From CBDBFG01 sp965204765 (GTDB taxonomy: Bacteria; Pseudomonadota; Alphaproteobacteria; Caedimonadales; UBA9215): a stretch of 64,000 nt of DNA. The notes beneath the pieces were generated by a model that was not told the DNA's origin, made no database searches, and worked only from the letters and a program-made list of their open reading frames with translations. Numbering within the stretch: the first letter of the stretch is position 1; each line of letters starts with the position of its first letter. Below, in pieces: positions 19,021-28,925 of the stretch. The position numbers were made by a program, and so were the translations under genes. The stretch lies in assembly GCA_965204765.1 (NCBI GenBank), contig CBDBFG010000004.1, positions 620,001 through 684,000 of the forward strand. Direction: 5' to 3'.

Positions 19021-19064
19021 CATAGTAACATTGATAGTTATGGATAGAATCAAGGAATTTTTTA

Positions 19065-20876
19065 ATGCCTCAATATAAAGCACCTATTAGAGATATAAGT
19101 TTTGCATATAGAGAAGTAATAAATTTTGACAATATACAACAGTTAGCAAACTACCAAGATGTTGATCATGAGTTGATAGATACGGTGCTAAACGAGTGTG
19201 CAAAGTTTTGCGAAAATGAATTATTTCCTCTTAATCAATCTGGTGATCAAGAAGGTTGTATTTTTGCTAATGGTGAGGTAAAAACCCCAAAAGGTTTTCA
19301 GGAAGCATATAAGCATTTTGTGCAAGGTGGTTGGTTAGGCCTAGCTTTAGACCAAAAGTATGGTGGGCAAGGTTTGCCCAAATCCCTAGAGTTTATGATT
19401 GAGGAAGTGGTTTGTGCCGCCAATATTTCGTTTGGTTTATATCCTGGCCTGACAAAAGGAGCATGTAAAACTATTATGGCGCATGGTAGTGATGCGTTAA
19501 AAGATAAATATTTGCTTAAAATGATTGATGGTACTTGGGGCGGTACTATGAATTTAACCGAACCACAGAGTGGTACAGATTTAGGTTTATTGCAAACAAA
19601 AGCAGTTGCACAGAAAGACGGTAGTTATAAGATAACTGGTAGTAAAATCTTTATTTCGTCAGGAGAGCATGATTTAACAGAAAATATTATACATTTAGTG
19701 TTAGCTAGAACACCAGATGCGCCAAAGGGTACTAAGGGTATTAGCATGTTTTTAGTGCCTAAATATTTTGTTGATGAAAATGGTAGTATTGGTAAGCGTA
19801 ATAATGTACTTTGTTCTGCTATCGAGCACAAAATGGGGATTAAAGCTTCCTCGACATGTGTAATGAACTATGATGATGCCACAGGGTGGTTGCTAGGTGA
19901 TTTACATAATGGTCTGGATCATATGTTCACTATGATGAATATAGAGCGGTTAAGTGTAGGTATTCAAGGGCTTGGTGTGGCTGATATAGCCTATCAGAAT
20001 GCATTGTCTTATGCCAAAGAAAGATTGCAAGGAAGAGCGTTAACAGGTGCAAAGTATCCTAAGCAAGTGGCTGATCCTTTGATAGTTCATCCTGATATTA
20101 GAAGAATGCTATTAACAATGAAGGCATATAACGAGGGTAACAGAATGCTAACTGCATGGGTGGCAAATGCCATAGACATCGCAGAGTATTCTACTGATGA
20201 GCAACAGAAATCTGATGCCGATAGTCTGATTAATTTGTTAACTCCTGTGGTCAAGGCATTTAGTACGGATATGGCATTTGAGATGTCTAACTTAGCACTA
20301 CAGGTATTTGGCGGTTATGGGTATATTACGGAATATGGTATTGATCAATATGTACGTGACAGCAGAATAACACAGATTTATGAGGGTGCAAACGGTATAC
20401 AAGCTCTGGATTTAGTGGGGCGTAAGCTTGGTCACAATATGGGTGCTTATTTACGATCATTTTTTCACCCTGTACAGGAATTTATTAACCATTATCAAGA
20501 TGATCAACATATGGCAGAGTTTGTGCAACCTTTGGCAAAGAGTTTTAGCAGATTGCAGCGTTCATGTATTTTTGTTGCGCAAAAAGGGCTGGCCAATCCT
20601 GATGAAGCAGGGGCTGCTGCAACTGATTTTCTATCTTTGTTTGGTCATACAGCATTGGCCTATCTATGGAGTAAGGCAGTTGTAATAGCACGCAAAGAGA
20701 TGTCTAATGAACCGGATTTCTACAACAGTAAAATAGAAACCGCAAGATTTTACATCAGTAAATTGTTACCTAAGACTTCTGGTTTATTTGCCAATATCAT
20801 GTCTGGTTCTCGATCGGTGATGAGTATGAAAGATGAGGAATTTGGTCCTTTTGAATTTACCGGTCATAAGAATTAA
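19065..20876 (+). CDS. fadE: Acyl-CoA dehydrogenase
   Basis: 603 residues of the FAD-dependent acyl-CoA dehydrogenase superfamily, the long form with an extra C-terminal domain. The blocks WGGTMNLTEPQSGTDLG and QVFGGYGYITEYGIDQYVRD are family signatures. The catalytic base is in RITQIYEGANGIQ, Glu at about residue 440. It makes the first double bond in beta-oxidation. Members of this long subgroup also include enzymes for short or sulfur-containing acyl-CoAs, so chain length is not certain. AAGGAA precedes the ATG. It is the last gene of the fad cluster. Confidence 0.9.
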   Translation: MPQYKAPIRDISFAYREVINFDNIQQLANYQDVDHELIDTVLNECAKFCENELFPLNQSGDQEGCIFANGEVKTPKGFQEAYKHFVQGGWLGLALDQKYGGQGLPKSLEFMIEEVVCAANISFGLYPGLTKGACKTIMAHGSDALKDKYLLKMIDGTWGGTMNLTEPQSGTDLGLLQTKAVAQKDGSYKITGSKIFISSGEHDLTENIIHLVLARTPDAPKGTKGISMFLVPKYFVDENGSIGKRNNVLCSAIEHKMGIKASSTCVMNYDDATGWLLGDLHNGLDHMFTMMNIERLSVGIQGLGVADIAYQNALSYAKERLQGRALTGAKYPKQVADPLIVHPDIRRMLLTMKAYNEGNRMLTAWVANAIDIAEYSTDEQQKSDADSLINLLTPVVKAFSTDMAFEMSNLALQVFGGYGYITEYGIDQYVRDSRITQIYEGANGIQALDLVGRKLGHNMGAYLRSFFHPVQEFINHYQDDQHMAEFVQPLAKSFSRLQRSCIFVAQKGLANPDEAGAAATDFLSLFGHTALAYLWSKAVVIARKEMSNEPDFYNSKIETARFYISKLLPKTSGLFANIMSGSRSVMSMKDEEFGPFEFTGHKN

Positions 20877-21171
20877 TAGATAGTAATACTTTTATAATTA
20901 TTATGTTTTCTACTTTGAGTTATTGCCTTATAAATAGCGATATATTCTATATAATTTAATTGCTAGAATTCTGATGTTATTCATATCTTTTGTCTAAATT
21001 ATATTGTCTTAATAGAGATTAATCATTGACTGATGTGCTTTGGTATATAAGCGCATAAAGCTATAAATTATCTAAATAATATTTATACCTATATAGAAAT
21101 TAGTGACTATTTGGTATGGTGTTAGTTATGATTTTTTATAAATATTGTCAAATACTGGAGGAGATAAAATA

Positions 21172-21897
21172 ATGAAATGGTTAAATTTTGTCAGTATAAA
21201 AGCTGCTATTGTTTGTTTGGTAGTGGGTAATGTTTACTCGGCTAGTAGTATTGGGTTTGAGGAATTGGATTTTGAGCATACTACTAGATCGCAACGTAAG
21301 AAAATATTTAATGACGCAAAAAAACATGCAGAAGAATCAGATTGTCTAGATGCAAAACGTTGTTTAGCACAAGCATATGCCGTTGGTTTTGGTACGGCTA
21401 AGAATCCAGTATTAGCATTTTCTTTAATGAGTGAAGTAGCAGATGCGAATGAGGGTTTATTATCAGCATGGGCGAAATATATGGTTGGTAAGATGAATGC
21501 CGATGGTTTTGGTACCGATGTAAATGGACCAAGAGCTGTATCATTATTAGAAGAAGTTGCCAATGTACATGAAAAGTTTCTTGCTGCTAGGGCAAAGTTA
21601 GCTTTGGCGATATTGTATGACCAAGGTAAAGTTGTAGAACCAAACGGGCAAAAAGCACTTGGTTTGTATGATGAGGTTGCTCAGGCTAAGTTTAATCCTA
21701 CCTGCATTACAGCGATGTATCATATGGCTATGATCTATCATCATGGAGCAAACAATGTAGTGATTGATATAGAAAAAGCTTTGTTTTTTTATGACTGTGC
21801 TGCATCTTGTGGTCATCCTGCTGCACGACAGGATTTGAATTATTTAATGATGATGGTATTGTCCTCATCTAATGAAAGCTTTGATGTAACTAATTAA
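21172..21897 (+). CDS. Exported Sel1-repeat protein
   Basis: 241 residues from the ATG at 21172, which has a very good GGAGGAG 7 bases upstream. The first 24 residues are a signal peptide (MKWLNFVSIKAAIVCLVVGNVYSA). The rest holds Sel1-like helical repeats: LAQAYAVGFGTAKNPVLAFS, YMVGKMNADGFGTDVNGPRA and LAILYDQGKVVEPNGQKALG followed by MAMIYHHGANNVVIDIEKAL. Sel1 repeats mediate protein-protein contacts, and exported ones act at the host interface in several intracellular bacteria. A clear terminator follows the gene. The partner is unknown. Confidence 0.85.
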   Translation: MKWLNFVSIKAAIVCLVVGNVYSASSIGFEELDFEHTTRSQRKKIFNDAKKHAEESDCLDAKRCLAQAYAVGFGTAKNPVLAFSLMSEVADANEGLLSAWAKYMVGKMNADGFGTDVNGPRAVSLLEEVANVHEKFLAARAKLALAILYDQGKVVEPNGQKALGLYDEVAQAKFNPTCITAMYHMAMIYHHGANNVVIDIEKALFFYDCAASCGHPAARQDLNYLMMMVLSSSNESFDVTN

Positions 21898-21932
21898 TTA
21901 CATCTGTTGTCATTACCATTGTGACTATACTC

Positions 21933-21966
21933 ATAAGCCTTACAGTGACGTAAGGCTTATTTTTAT
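21933..21966 (+). terminator. Intrinsic terminator after the Sel1 gene
   Basis: A perfect 11-bp stem (21933-21943 with 21950-21960; arms ATAAGCCTTAC and GTAAGGCTTAT) with a 6-base loop is followed by TTTTTA. It begins 36 bases after the stop codon. This is the clearest terminator in the window. Confidence 0.85.
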
Positions 21967-22149
21967 ACAGTAGATTGATAGATAGATACTTTATCATAAG
22001 TAAATTAAAGAAGCAACTTTCTATTTAAATTACTTTTCCTTTGTATAAATTGTTTAGTGTCAACGTATACATCTTACATGGCTTTAGTGATCATAGATAT
22101 AACATCTGCGGATTGATAGGGATCACCAACTTTATATAATCTTGTAATG

Positions 22150-23499
22150 TTAGGCTGCTTTCTTAGTAGTTTTATGGTGTTTAATTCTGTGTTTAGTGTT
22201 ATTGCGTCTTTTTGGTTTGTCAACAGCAGATTGTTCTTTTGGTGGTGAGGCAAACGTTTTCTTAGTATTTTTTGCCGTTGCAGTATGCTGAGAATTATTC
22301 TTTGTTTGTGTTTTTTTGTTATTCCATTTCTTTTTGTTGCTTGATAAGTATTTATTACGTGATTTACGTTTTGTATTTTTATCAGATTGTAGTTTATTGC
22401 TATTCTCACGGTTGGTTGATGGTAAAAACAACCTTTCAATTGCATACCATTTTTTTTGGTCTGATTTAGTAATAAAGCTTATAGCTGACCCTGTTTCCCC
22501 CGCACGAGCGGTACGACCAATACGATGTACATAATCTTCTTTGCACTGTGGAATATCATAGTTAATAACATGCCGAATATGTGGGACATCAATACCTCGT
22601 GCTGCTACATCAGTGGCTACTAATATGCGATATTTCTGATTGCGAAATCCTTTTAACACGACTTCTCTTTTGCTTTGCCTTAGGTCACCGTGTATAGCTT
22701 TGGCGCTGTAGTGTTCCTTATTTAGTCTAATGGATAATTTATCTGCTCCACGTTTAGTTTTAACAAATATTATGACTGAGCCATCACGTTGCTCTAATTG
22801 TGCTGTAAGGTTGCTATATTTATCTTGTTCAGATGTAAAGACAGAATCTTGTTCTATCTTGCGCACTGGTGTTGATTCTTGTCCAACTTGAATTCTTATG
22901 GGATTTTGCAAGTATTGTTTCGTAATATTTTCTATTTTTGGCGGTAGAGTAGCCGAAAACATCAATGTTTGGTGTTTAGTTTGTATTTTGTTAATAATTG
23001 TAGCAATTTGTACATCAAAGCCCATATCAAGCATTAAATCAGTCTCGTCTAAGACAAGAGAGGTTATTTGTTTAAGATTTAAAGATCCACGTTTCAGGTG
23101 ATCGTTAATCCTACCAGGGGTGCCGATAATTACTTTTGGTTTGGTTTGCAACTGTTGAAGTTGTTTTATCATACTATCACCACCGATTAATAAAGTAGAT
23201 TTAATCGATTTATCGGATGCTAGTAATTGTTTAAATACTTTTACTACTTGAGTAGCCAGCTCTCTAGTAGGGGTTAATACCAGGATCGAGGCGCTTGGAT
23301 TGGTTAATAATTCCGCAGTCAAGGGAATAGCAAAAGCACCAGTTTTTCCGGTACCAGTTTGTGCTGTGCCAAGTACATCTTTTCTTTCTAATGTAGGAAT
23401 GATACATTGTTGTTGAATTGAAGTGGGTTTGCTAAAGCCCATATTCTTAAGGGTTTGCAATAATTTGTTTGGCAAGTCAAACTGCTGAAAATTGTCCAT
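22150..23499 (-). CDS. DEAD-box RNA helicase with basic C-terminal tail
   Basis: 449 residues. Helicase motifs in order: Q motif (PTSIQQQ), I (AQTGTGKTGAF), Ia (PTRELATQ), II (VLDETD), III (SATLP), V (ARGID), VI (HRIGRTARAG). Motif II reads DETD where most RhlE-type proteins have DEAD. After residue 350 there is a tail of Lys, Arg, Asn and Ser, suited to RNA binding. RhlE/CsdA-like proteins help ribosome assembly and mRNA turnover in the cold. The gene is alone, transcribed toward the Sel1 gene. Its ATG at 23499 is preceded by AGGAG-like bases. Confidence 0.88.
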   Translation of the reverse strand: MDNFQQFDLPNKLLQTLKNMGFSKPTSIQQQCIIPTLERKDVLGTAQTGTGKTGAFAIPLTAELLTNPSASILVLTPTRELATQVVKVFKQLLASDKSIKSTLLIGGDSMIKQLQQLQTKPKVIIGTPGRINDHLKRGSLNLKQITSLVLDETDLMLDMGFDVQIATIINKIQTKHQTLMFSATLPPKIENITKQYLQNPIRIQVGQESTPVRKIEQDSVFTSEQDKYSNLTAQLEQRDGSVIIFVKTKRGADKLSIRLNKEHYSAKAIHGDLRQSKREVVLKGFRNQKYRILVATDVAARGIDVPHIRHVINYDIPQCKEDYVHRIGRTARAGETGSAISFITKSDQKKWYAIERLFLPSTNRENSNKLQSDKNTKRKSRNKYLSSNKKKWNNKKTQTKNNSQHTATAKNTKKTFASPPKEQSAVDKPKRRNNTKHRIKHHKTTKKAA

Positions 23500-23784
23500 T
23501 GTACTCCTATGTGTGTGCTACAGTATTTTATTTTTCTAGTTTATCCAGTTATCATTTATGTATCGGATTATATATCATCCTAACACTGGCAATAATTCAA
23601 TCTAAGTTACTATGAATGATTGCTACCCGTTGTATCATTTATACCTTTTGCACACAGATAAATGGTCCATTTGTTGTGCGTTTAAGAAACAGGCCATAAC
23701 GAATGACAAATTATCCACTCTTATTATTTTTTGTCAAGTTTTTAAATGAGAGTTTGGTAGTTTTTTATTTTACTTATTTTATAC
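23500..23784. other. Intergenic region between helicase and tRNA-Arg
   Basis: Together with the tRNA promoter this gap is 336 bases. It must hold the leftward promoter of the helicase gene at its left end. I see no gene, RNA or repeat in it. Confidence 0.4.
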
Positions 23785-23813
23785 TTGCTATAGTCTTTTA
23801 TATTGGTTACAAC
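23785..23813 (+). promoter_or_regulatory. Candidate sigma-70 promoter for tRNA-Arg
   Basis: TTGCTA at 23785-23790 and TACAAC at 23808-23813 are separated by 17 bases and end 22 bases before the tRNA. Spacing is ideal; both boxes are imperfect. Confidence 0.4.
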
Positions 23814-23835
23814 TGTCACTAAATCACACCATGAA

Positions 23836-23912
23836 GCGCCCGTAGCTCAATTGGATAGAGCACCTGACTACGGATCAGGAGGTTAGGAGTTCGAATCTTC
23901 TCGGGCGCGCCA
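23836..23912 (+). tRNA. tRNA-Arg (ACG)
   Basis: 77 bases with a full cloverleaf: acceptor GCGCCCG pairs CGGGCGC, T-loop TTCGAAT, anticodon ACG in loop CTACGGA, discriminator G, and CCA encoded. It reads CGN arginine codons once A34 is deaminated. It lies 26 bases before the DUF2608 gene and may be cotranscribed with it. Confidence 0.95.
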
Positions 23913-23938
23913 CTTGCAATATATAAGGTGTTGAAAAT

Positions 23939-24733
23939 ATGAAAAATATTGAACAGCAAATATATTTGTTGCAACAGAAACATCATCTAACTCCACCAGA
24001 AATTTTGATTTGTTTTGATATTGATTATACCTTGATGACTTCAGTAGAGTCGTGTGGTCATTATACTAATATTATGGCCTATAAGGATGAATTTTTATCT
24101 TTTTATGATTCTATGACTATTGAAGAGCAAATAGTTTTGTTAAACCTAGCGAATACCATGCTTACTCCTAAGTTAGTTGACAAGGAAGCGCCTAAAAATA
24201 TTGCTAATTTGTTATATAAAGGTTTTCAAGCAATTGCTTTGACCGGTTCGATTACCGGTAAGTTAGGAAAAATAACAAGTATGGAAAATTGGAGATATCG
24301 TGTATTACGAGATTTAGAGATAGATTTTTCTAGTGTTTTTCCTCAGCATGATTATATAGAATTTAGCGATATGCCTTCTTTTCTCGGTAGCATTCCAGTG
24401 TTTTACAAAGGTATATTAATGGCTAGTACTTTTCATACAGCGCAACACTCAGATTACACTGCTACGAAAGGTAGCGTATTAGTAAAATTTTTACAGTTGA
24501 TAGACTATATGCCAAAACTAGTGGTGTTTATTGACGATTCAGAGAAATATCTTGACGAGGTAGGTAGCACATTATCACATTTTGATACTACTGTAGAGTA
24601 TCAAGGAATACATTACACTAAAGGTTTGCAGTATGGTACCAGGATTGTGTCTAAAGATAAATTTATGAAATTTTGGTGGGGTGTGGCAAAAGATGCTAAA
24701 CAAATAGTAAGTAATTATAGGAGAACCAAATGA
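23939..24733 (+). CDS. DUF2608 HAD-superfamily protein
   Basis: 264 residues. Near the N-terminus, FDIDYTLM carries the HAD nucleophile pattern DxDxT. A second acidic motif VVFIDDSEKYLDEVG lies near residue 200, and TGSITGKLGKITS around 100 could be the second HAD motif. This matches DUF2608, a family seen mainly in Legionella and in intracellular alphaproteobacteria. A phosphatase activity is expected but the substrate is unknown. There is no signal peptide. The stop overlaps the start of the decayed glycoside hydrolase gene (ATGA). Confidence 0.75.
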   Translation: MKNIEQQIYLLQQKHHLTPPEILICFDIDYTLMTSVESCGHYTNIMAYKDEFLSFYDSMTIEEQIVLLNLANTMLTPKLVDKEAPKNIANLLYKGFQAIALTGSITGKLGKITSMENWRYRVLRDLEIDFSSVFPQHDYIEFSDMPSFLGSIPVFYKGILMASTFHTAQHSDYTATKGSVLVKFLQLIDYMPKLVVFIDDSEKYLDEVGSTLSHFDTTVEYQGIHYTKGLQYGTRIVSKDKFMKFWWGVAKDAKQIVSNYRRTK

Positions 24734-25872
24734 GTTGCATAAGAAAGGTTTATTTTTGTACTCTGTTATTTTTGTTATATTCTTGCTTTTCATATGCCTA
24801 TGCAGTTCCTTTGTGCGTTTAAATAGACCAAATGATAGCATTGGGTTTTAAAGGTAATGATATTTCTGATCCTGGCGTTATTAGTATTGCACAAGATATT
24901 GCGGGCAATAAGTTAGGAGGTATGGTATTGTTTGGCTATAATATACAGAATCCATAGCAAGTTAAAAAATTAACTAACCACCTGCAATCAATACATTGCT
25001 CTTATCCTCTCCTTATAATGGTTGATCAAGAGGGCGGTAAAGTGTAACGGTTAGCTGCAAATAAAGGTTTTAAAGATTTTTTAAGCGCTGAAGAAGTTGG
25101 TAAGTTACCTGGTGAAAAGGCATGCAAACATTATTTATCTATGGCACATATGGTAAAAGAGCATGGCTTTAATACGGTTATGGGACCAGTTGTTGATTTG
25201 CGATCGGTGAGTAAGGTTGGTGTGCTTTGTCCTGTAATAGGAGGGTTGCAAAGGGCGTATAGTCACGATCCTAAGAGTGTGGTTGTTTTCTCTAGGGTTT
25301 TTGTACATATGCACAGAAGTAATGGTATTAAACTGTGTTAAAACATTTTTCAGGTCACGGGTAGCTAGCGGAGATAGTCATGAAGGTTTGGTAGATGTGA
25401 CGCATACTTATAACTCCAAATTAGAATTAGAGCCTTAATCGCTTGATGATTAATTCTGGTGATATAGATATGATTATGACTGCGCATATTGTTAATAAAA
25501 ACTTTGATCAACAATATCCTGCAACGTTATCACATAATATTATTACTAGGTTATTGCGTAATAAGCTGGGATTTGATGGGGTAGTAGTAAGTGATGATCT
25601 GTGTATGGGAGCTGTTAAATAATTATGATTTAGATAGTGTCGTGATCAGGGTTGTGCAGGCTGATGTAGATATTATGTTATTTGGTTTAAATGAGTTAGC
25701 CAATAAAAATAGTGCGCTTTTTGAACAGGAATGCTACTTAAGATATAAAGATTTAGCTGATAAGGTCATAACAATTATTGAAAAGGCAGTAAAAAATAAC
25801 ATTATTACTGAAGACAGGATCAACAAATCATTTAATAGAATAGTCACGCTCAAGAATAAAGTATTTAAATAA
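24730..25872 (+). pseudogene. Decayed exported glycoside hydrolase family 3 (NagZ-like beta-N-acetylhexosaminidase)
   Basis: A once complete gene of about 380 codons can be read across several breaks. It starts with a signal peptide (MSCIRKVYFCTLLFLLYSCF), hits TAA at 24820, TAG after NIQNP (about 24956), TAA after VDQEGGKV (about 25045), then shifts frame near 25340, 25435 and 25617. Family blocks survive: VDQEGGKV, GFNTVMGPVVDL, KHFSGHG, the catalytic-Asp block GVVVSDDLCMGAVK, and the ending ITEDRINKSFNRIVTLKN. NagZ-type enzymes remove GlcNAc from muropeptides during peptidoglycan recycling. At least three stops and three frameshifts make it non-functional as a single product, yet the blocks are still clear, so decay is fairly recent. 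Confidence 0.88.
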
Positions 25873-25940
25873 ATTATTATTGCGTTATGTCCCAATAATA
25901 ATCCATTCCTAACATCAAAAAACAATGGTAAATGTAGTAT

Positions 25941-27173
25941 ATGTATAAAATAGTAACAAAACAGCGCTATACAAACTTTATTATCAGTATTGGCGCTATG
26001 TTAGAATATTATGATTATGTAGTATTCGCATTATTAGCTAAGTATATTAGTAAATCACTTTTACCTAATATAGATAATAGTATACTGATAAATTTTTTAT
26101 TTTTTTCCTTTGGTAAGATGTGCCGACCGGTTGGGGGGTTAATTTCTGGATATTTGGCTGATAAGTACAGTAGCAAAAATATAGTCATTCTAATCGCTTT
26201 AATTATGTCAATTGCTACTATTATTATGGGTTGTTTACCACAACATTTTGGCGATTATACGAACTTAATAATTTTATTTGTTTTGCGGATTTTACAGTCT
26301 TTAACTTTCGCAGCGGAAATACCTTGTGCAGCAACTTATTTATATCAACAACAGTCAACCAATATAAAAAAAGGTATTAATGCAAGTTTAATTTTTTCGT
26401 ATGCATCATTGGGCTCATTGTTGGCTACTGGTACTTTAGCTTTTTTAACATTTCATTTAATAGACAGTGAAATAGTTGCATGGGGTTGGAGAATACCGAT
26501 ACTAATAGGGGGAAGTTTAGGCTTAGTAATTTTTATATTTCGTTTGAAAATTGATCAAAATTCGGCAAGCAGTAACAATGTTAGTATAAAAACGGTTTTG
26601 CAAAATTTTAATGAAAACAAGAAGCATCTAATACTTTCGATATTGTTAATTAGTTTTCCAGCATCTTTGGTCAGCTCGCATTTGTACTTTAGTAAATATT
26701 TTTCAACCATCTATTCCGTTGGTAGCAACTTTATTTATCTAGCCCAAACCATAGGCATGGCCGTCGGATGTGTTTTTGCACCACTTAGTGGCTGGATATA
26801 TGAAAAAATAGGATACGAAAAAGTATTGCCTGTCGTATATATCGGTTTTTTAACAACAATTATTGCGTGGAATAAATTGATATATGATAATATCTGGTCT
26901 TTAGTAATGTTCATGATTATATGGTAAATGTTTGTTAAGCTATCTCTGGTAGGGGCGATAAATTATATAATAATAAATTGCAATTCTAAGAACAAATTCA
27001 GTTTTATGGCTGTTGTATATAATCTGGGAGTGGCATTAGGCACAATAACCCCAGTGCTGTCTGGAATACAGATATATCACCTTCCTATGCAGTATAATTT
27101 GTACCTTATTACTGTAACGCTTGGATTAATTGCCAGTGTTTCTTTTTATGTGCTGAATAATAAATCTACATAA
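25941..27173 (+). pseudogene. MHS-family MFS transporter (ProP-like), interrupted by one in-frame stop
   Basis: The frame from 25941 runs 328 codons to a TAA at 25925+1000 (26925-26927), and resumes in the same frame at an ATG at 26928 for 81 more codons, giving 410 in total, the usual length of this family. Blocks typical of the metabolite:H+ symporters are present: GAMLEYYDYVVFALLAKYIS, FGKMCRPVGGLISGYLADKY, EIPCAATYLY, WGWRIPILIGGSLGL. Relatives carry proline, betaine or dicarboxylates. The break falls between membrane segments 9 and 10. It may be a pseudogene at an early stage, a readthrough site, or a sequencing error. It follows another decayed gene by 68 bases. Confidence 0.8.
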
Positions 27174-27388
27174 GAATATTGAAGAAGCTACCTTGCGCAA
27201 TTGAGTATCAAGCAATCAGGATGATGGGAATTATGTAAGATAGTTGCAATGATTCTTGCTAAGAAGTATTTATTTGCTTAGCGTTATATAGCGGTAATTA
27301 ATGTGATTGTGACCTTAACTTGAGTGTTTGTTGCTTTTGATCATCATAGTTTGGGCCATTGTTGTGGTCACAATAAGCTATGACATGG

Positions 27389-28186
27389 TTATATGGATAG
27401 AATATCTTTCATGCTGTATAGGCCATTGGGTTTGTTTATAAGCCATTTTGCCGCTTTAATAGCACCGTTGGCAAATACATTCCTGGAAATTGCTCTGTGA
27501 TGGAACTTAATCATCTCTTCGTTAGAGGCGAAGATTACATCATGATCACCATATACTCCCCCTCCGCGTGATGAGCTAAATCCTATTTCATTTTTTGATC
27601 TTACCTTATTCTTTTCTCTATTAAATACGGCTAGCTCGTCAAGTGTGGTGCCGATGCTACTTGCTATGGATTGCCCTAATAGTAAGGCAGTTCCAGATGG
27701 ATGGTCTTTTTTATGTCGATGATGCATCTCATATATTTCAACATCAAAGTCATCTGTTATGAGAGATGAAAATTTTTCTAAAATAGCAGACAATAAATTT
27801 ATCCCTAGGCTTGTATTATTTGATTGTAAGACGGGTATCTTGCGTGCTGCATCATTGATAAGGTCAAAATCTTGTTTGCGAAGACCAGTTGTGCCAATAA
27901 CTATTGGTTTGTTGCACAGTTCAGCTTCGGTCAGAAAATGTTTAATATTATCGGGAGAGGTGAAGTCAATTATTATATCGCTTTCTGTAAAGCATGATTT
28001 TGTATCGCTAGAGAATTTTATATTTTTATCCACTGCACGGTGCAGGTCGCAAACCAAAGTGCCACATTTATCGTTTTGATGTTTTACTAATGCGCTACTG
28101 AGCTGCACATTGCTTTCGTCATGACTAATGCAATCAATAATTGCGTTACCCATTCTTCCCGTAGCGCCGGTGACACATATTTTCAT
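27389..28186 (-). CDS. dapB: 4-hydroxy-tetrahydrodipicolinate reductase
   Basis: 265 residues. The NAD(P)-binding motif GATGRMGNAI is at residues 7-16. The family signature around the catalytic His is EIYEMHHRHKKDHPSGTALL near residue 150, and FSSSRGGGVYGDHDVIF follows. It makes tetrahydrodipicolinate on the way to diaminopimelate for peptidoglycan, and to lysine. A complete DapB implies the organism still builds its own murein precursor, in contrast to the decayed recycling enzyme nearby. It is transcribed alone from the minus strand. Confidence 0.95.
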   Translation of the reverse strand: MKICVTGATGRMGNAIIDCISHDESNVQLSSALVKHQNDKCGTLVCDLHRAVDKNIKFSSDTKSCFTESDIIIDFTSPDNIKHFLTEAELCNKPIVIGTTGLRKQDFDLINDAARKIPVLQSNNTSLGINLLSAILEKFSSLITDDFDVEIYEMHHRHKKDHPSGTALLLGQSIASSIGTTLDELAVFNREKNKVRSKNEIGFSSSRGGGVYGDHDVIFASNEEMIKFHHRAISRNVFANGAIKAAKWLINKPNGLYSMKDILSI

Positions 28187-28324
28187 TACAAAACCACCTT
28201 TATTTTACATTGATTATATTTAATAACACGAACAGTTGATAGCGTTTTAATTTGCACTCTTTCCCAAAGGGTATACGAGATCAATATTATCTATAATTCA
28301 CGAGAATACAACAAACTAATTAAA

Positions 28325-28401
28325 TGGTAGCGAAGGAGGGATTTGAACCCCCGACACATGGATTATGATTCCACTGCTCTAACCAACTGAGCTACTTCGC
28401 C
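28325..28401 (-). tRNA. tRNA-Met (CAT, elongator type)
   Basis: Reading the minus strand, 77 bases fold as a cloverleaf: GGCGAAG pairs CTTCGCT (G1-U72 wobble), the anticodon loop ATCATAA has CAT, discriminator A, CCA encoded. The sequence is very like elongator tRNA-Met of alphaproteobacteria, not the initiator (no C1-A72 mismatch) and not tRNA-Ile2. Confidence 0.93.
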
Positions 28402-28472
28402 ATTTGTTAAATAAGGTAAGATAGCAATAAATGTTTGGGCCTATAATGTCAAGGGATTTGTAAGGCGTGTGT

Positions 28473-28925
28473 TTAATCTTTTTTGCGGAAACTATCGATA
28501 CTGATCACATTGCTTTTTGAGTTGTTTTCCCCTTGTGCTTTAGGCTCGGAATCTGTGGGGAATGTGCTTTCATATTCCTCTGGCATGAATTGTAATCCAA
28601 ATTTAACAGAAGGATCCAGAAAGCTAATCAGTGCTGAATATGGAGCTTCAATAGTTTCTTGTTGATCGTTAAAGCTTAAAGTAACAGCAAAACCTTTGTC
28701 GGTTACTTTTAAATCCCAAAACTGATGTTGTAAAACTATAGTGATTTCTTCTAGGTATTTATTACGCAGGGTATCACTTAATTTTACATCAGGACGATTA
28801 GTTTGAAAGCTTATATAGAAATGATGTGCTCCCATAAATCCTTTTTCTTGTACTTCAAGTAAAGCATTCCTGACTACATTTAATAGTGACTGTTGCACCA
28901 TAAAGTCATAATCGAACCTAGACAA
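28473..28925 (-). CDS. sspB: SspB-like adaptor of ClpXP (alpha type)
   Basis: 150 residues. The N-terminal domain carries the alpha-SspB pattern: HHFYISFQTNRPDVKLSDTL, then LEEITIVLQHQFWDLKVTDK, then FAVTLSFN and FLDPSVKFGLQF. A polar linker leads to a C-terminal VISIDSFRKK that fits the ClpX-docking tail. SspB tethers ssrA-tagged and other substrates to ClpXP. clpP is in the window (33424) but clpX is not. It stands alone between tRNA-Met and the DUF599 gene. Confidence 0.88.
   Translation of the reverse strand: MSRFDYDFMVQQSLLNVVRNALLEVQEKGFMGAHHFYISFQTNRPDVKLSDTLRNKYLEEITIVLQHQFWDLKVTDKGFAVTLSFNDQQETIEAPYSALISFLDPSVKFGLQFMPEEYESTFPTDSEPKAQGENNSKSNVISIDSFRKKD

Noticed and set aside
22074..22445. 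Lys/Asn-rich frame overlapping the helicase tail on the same strand
   Set aside because: It is an alternate frame of the helicase's low-complexity tail.
24730..27173. Stop-codon reassignment as explanation for the broken genes
   Set aside because: TAA and TAG end many intact genes here at the expected place, and the first broken gene also has frameshifts.
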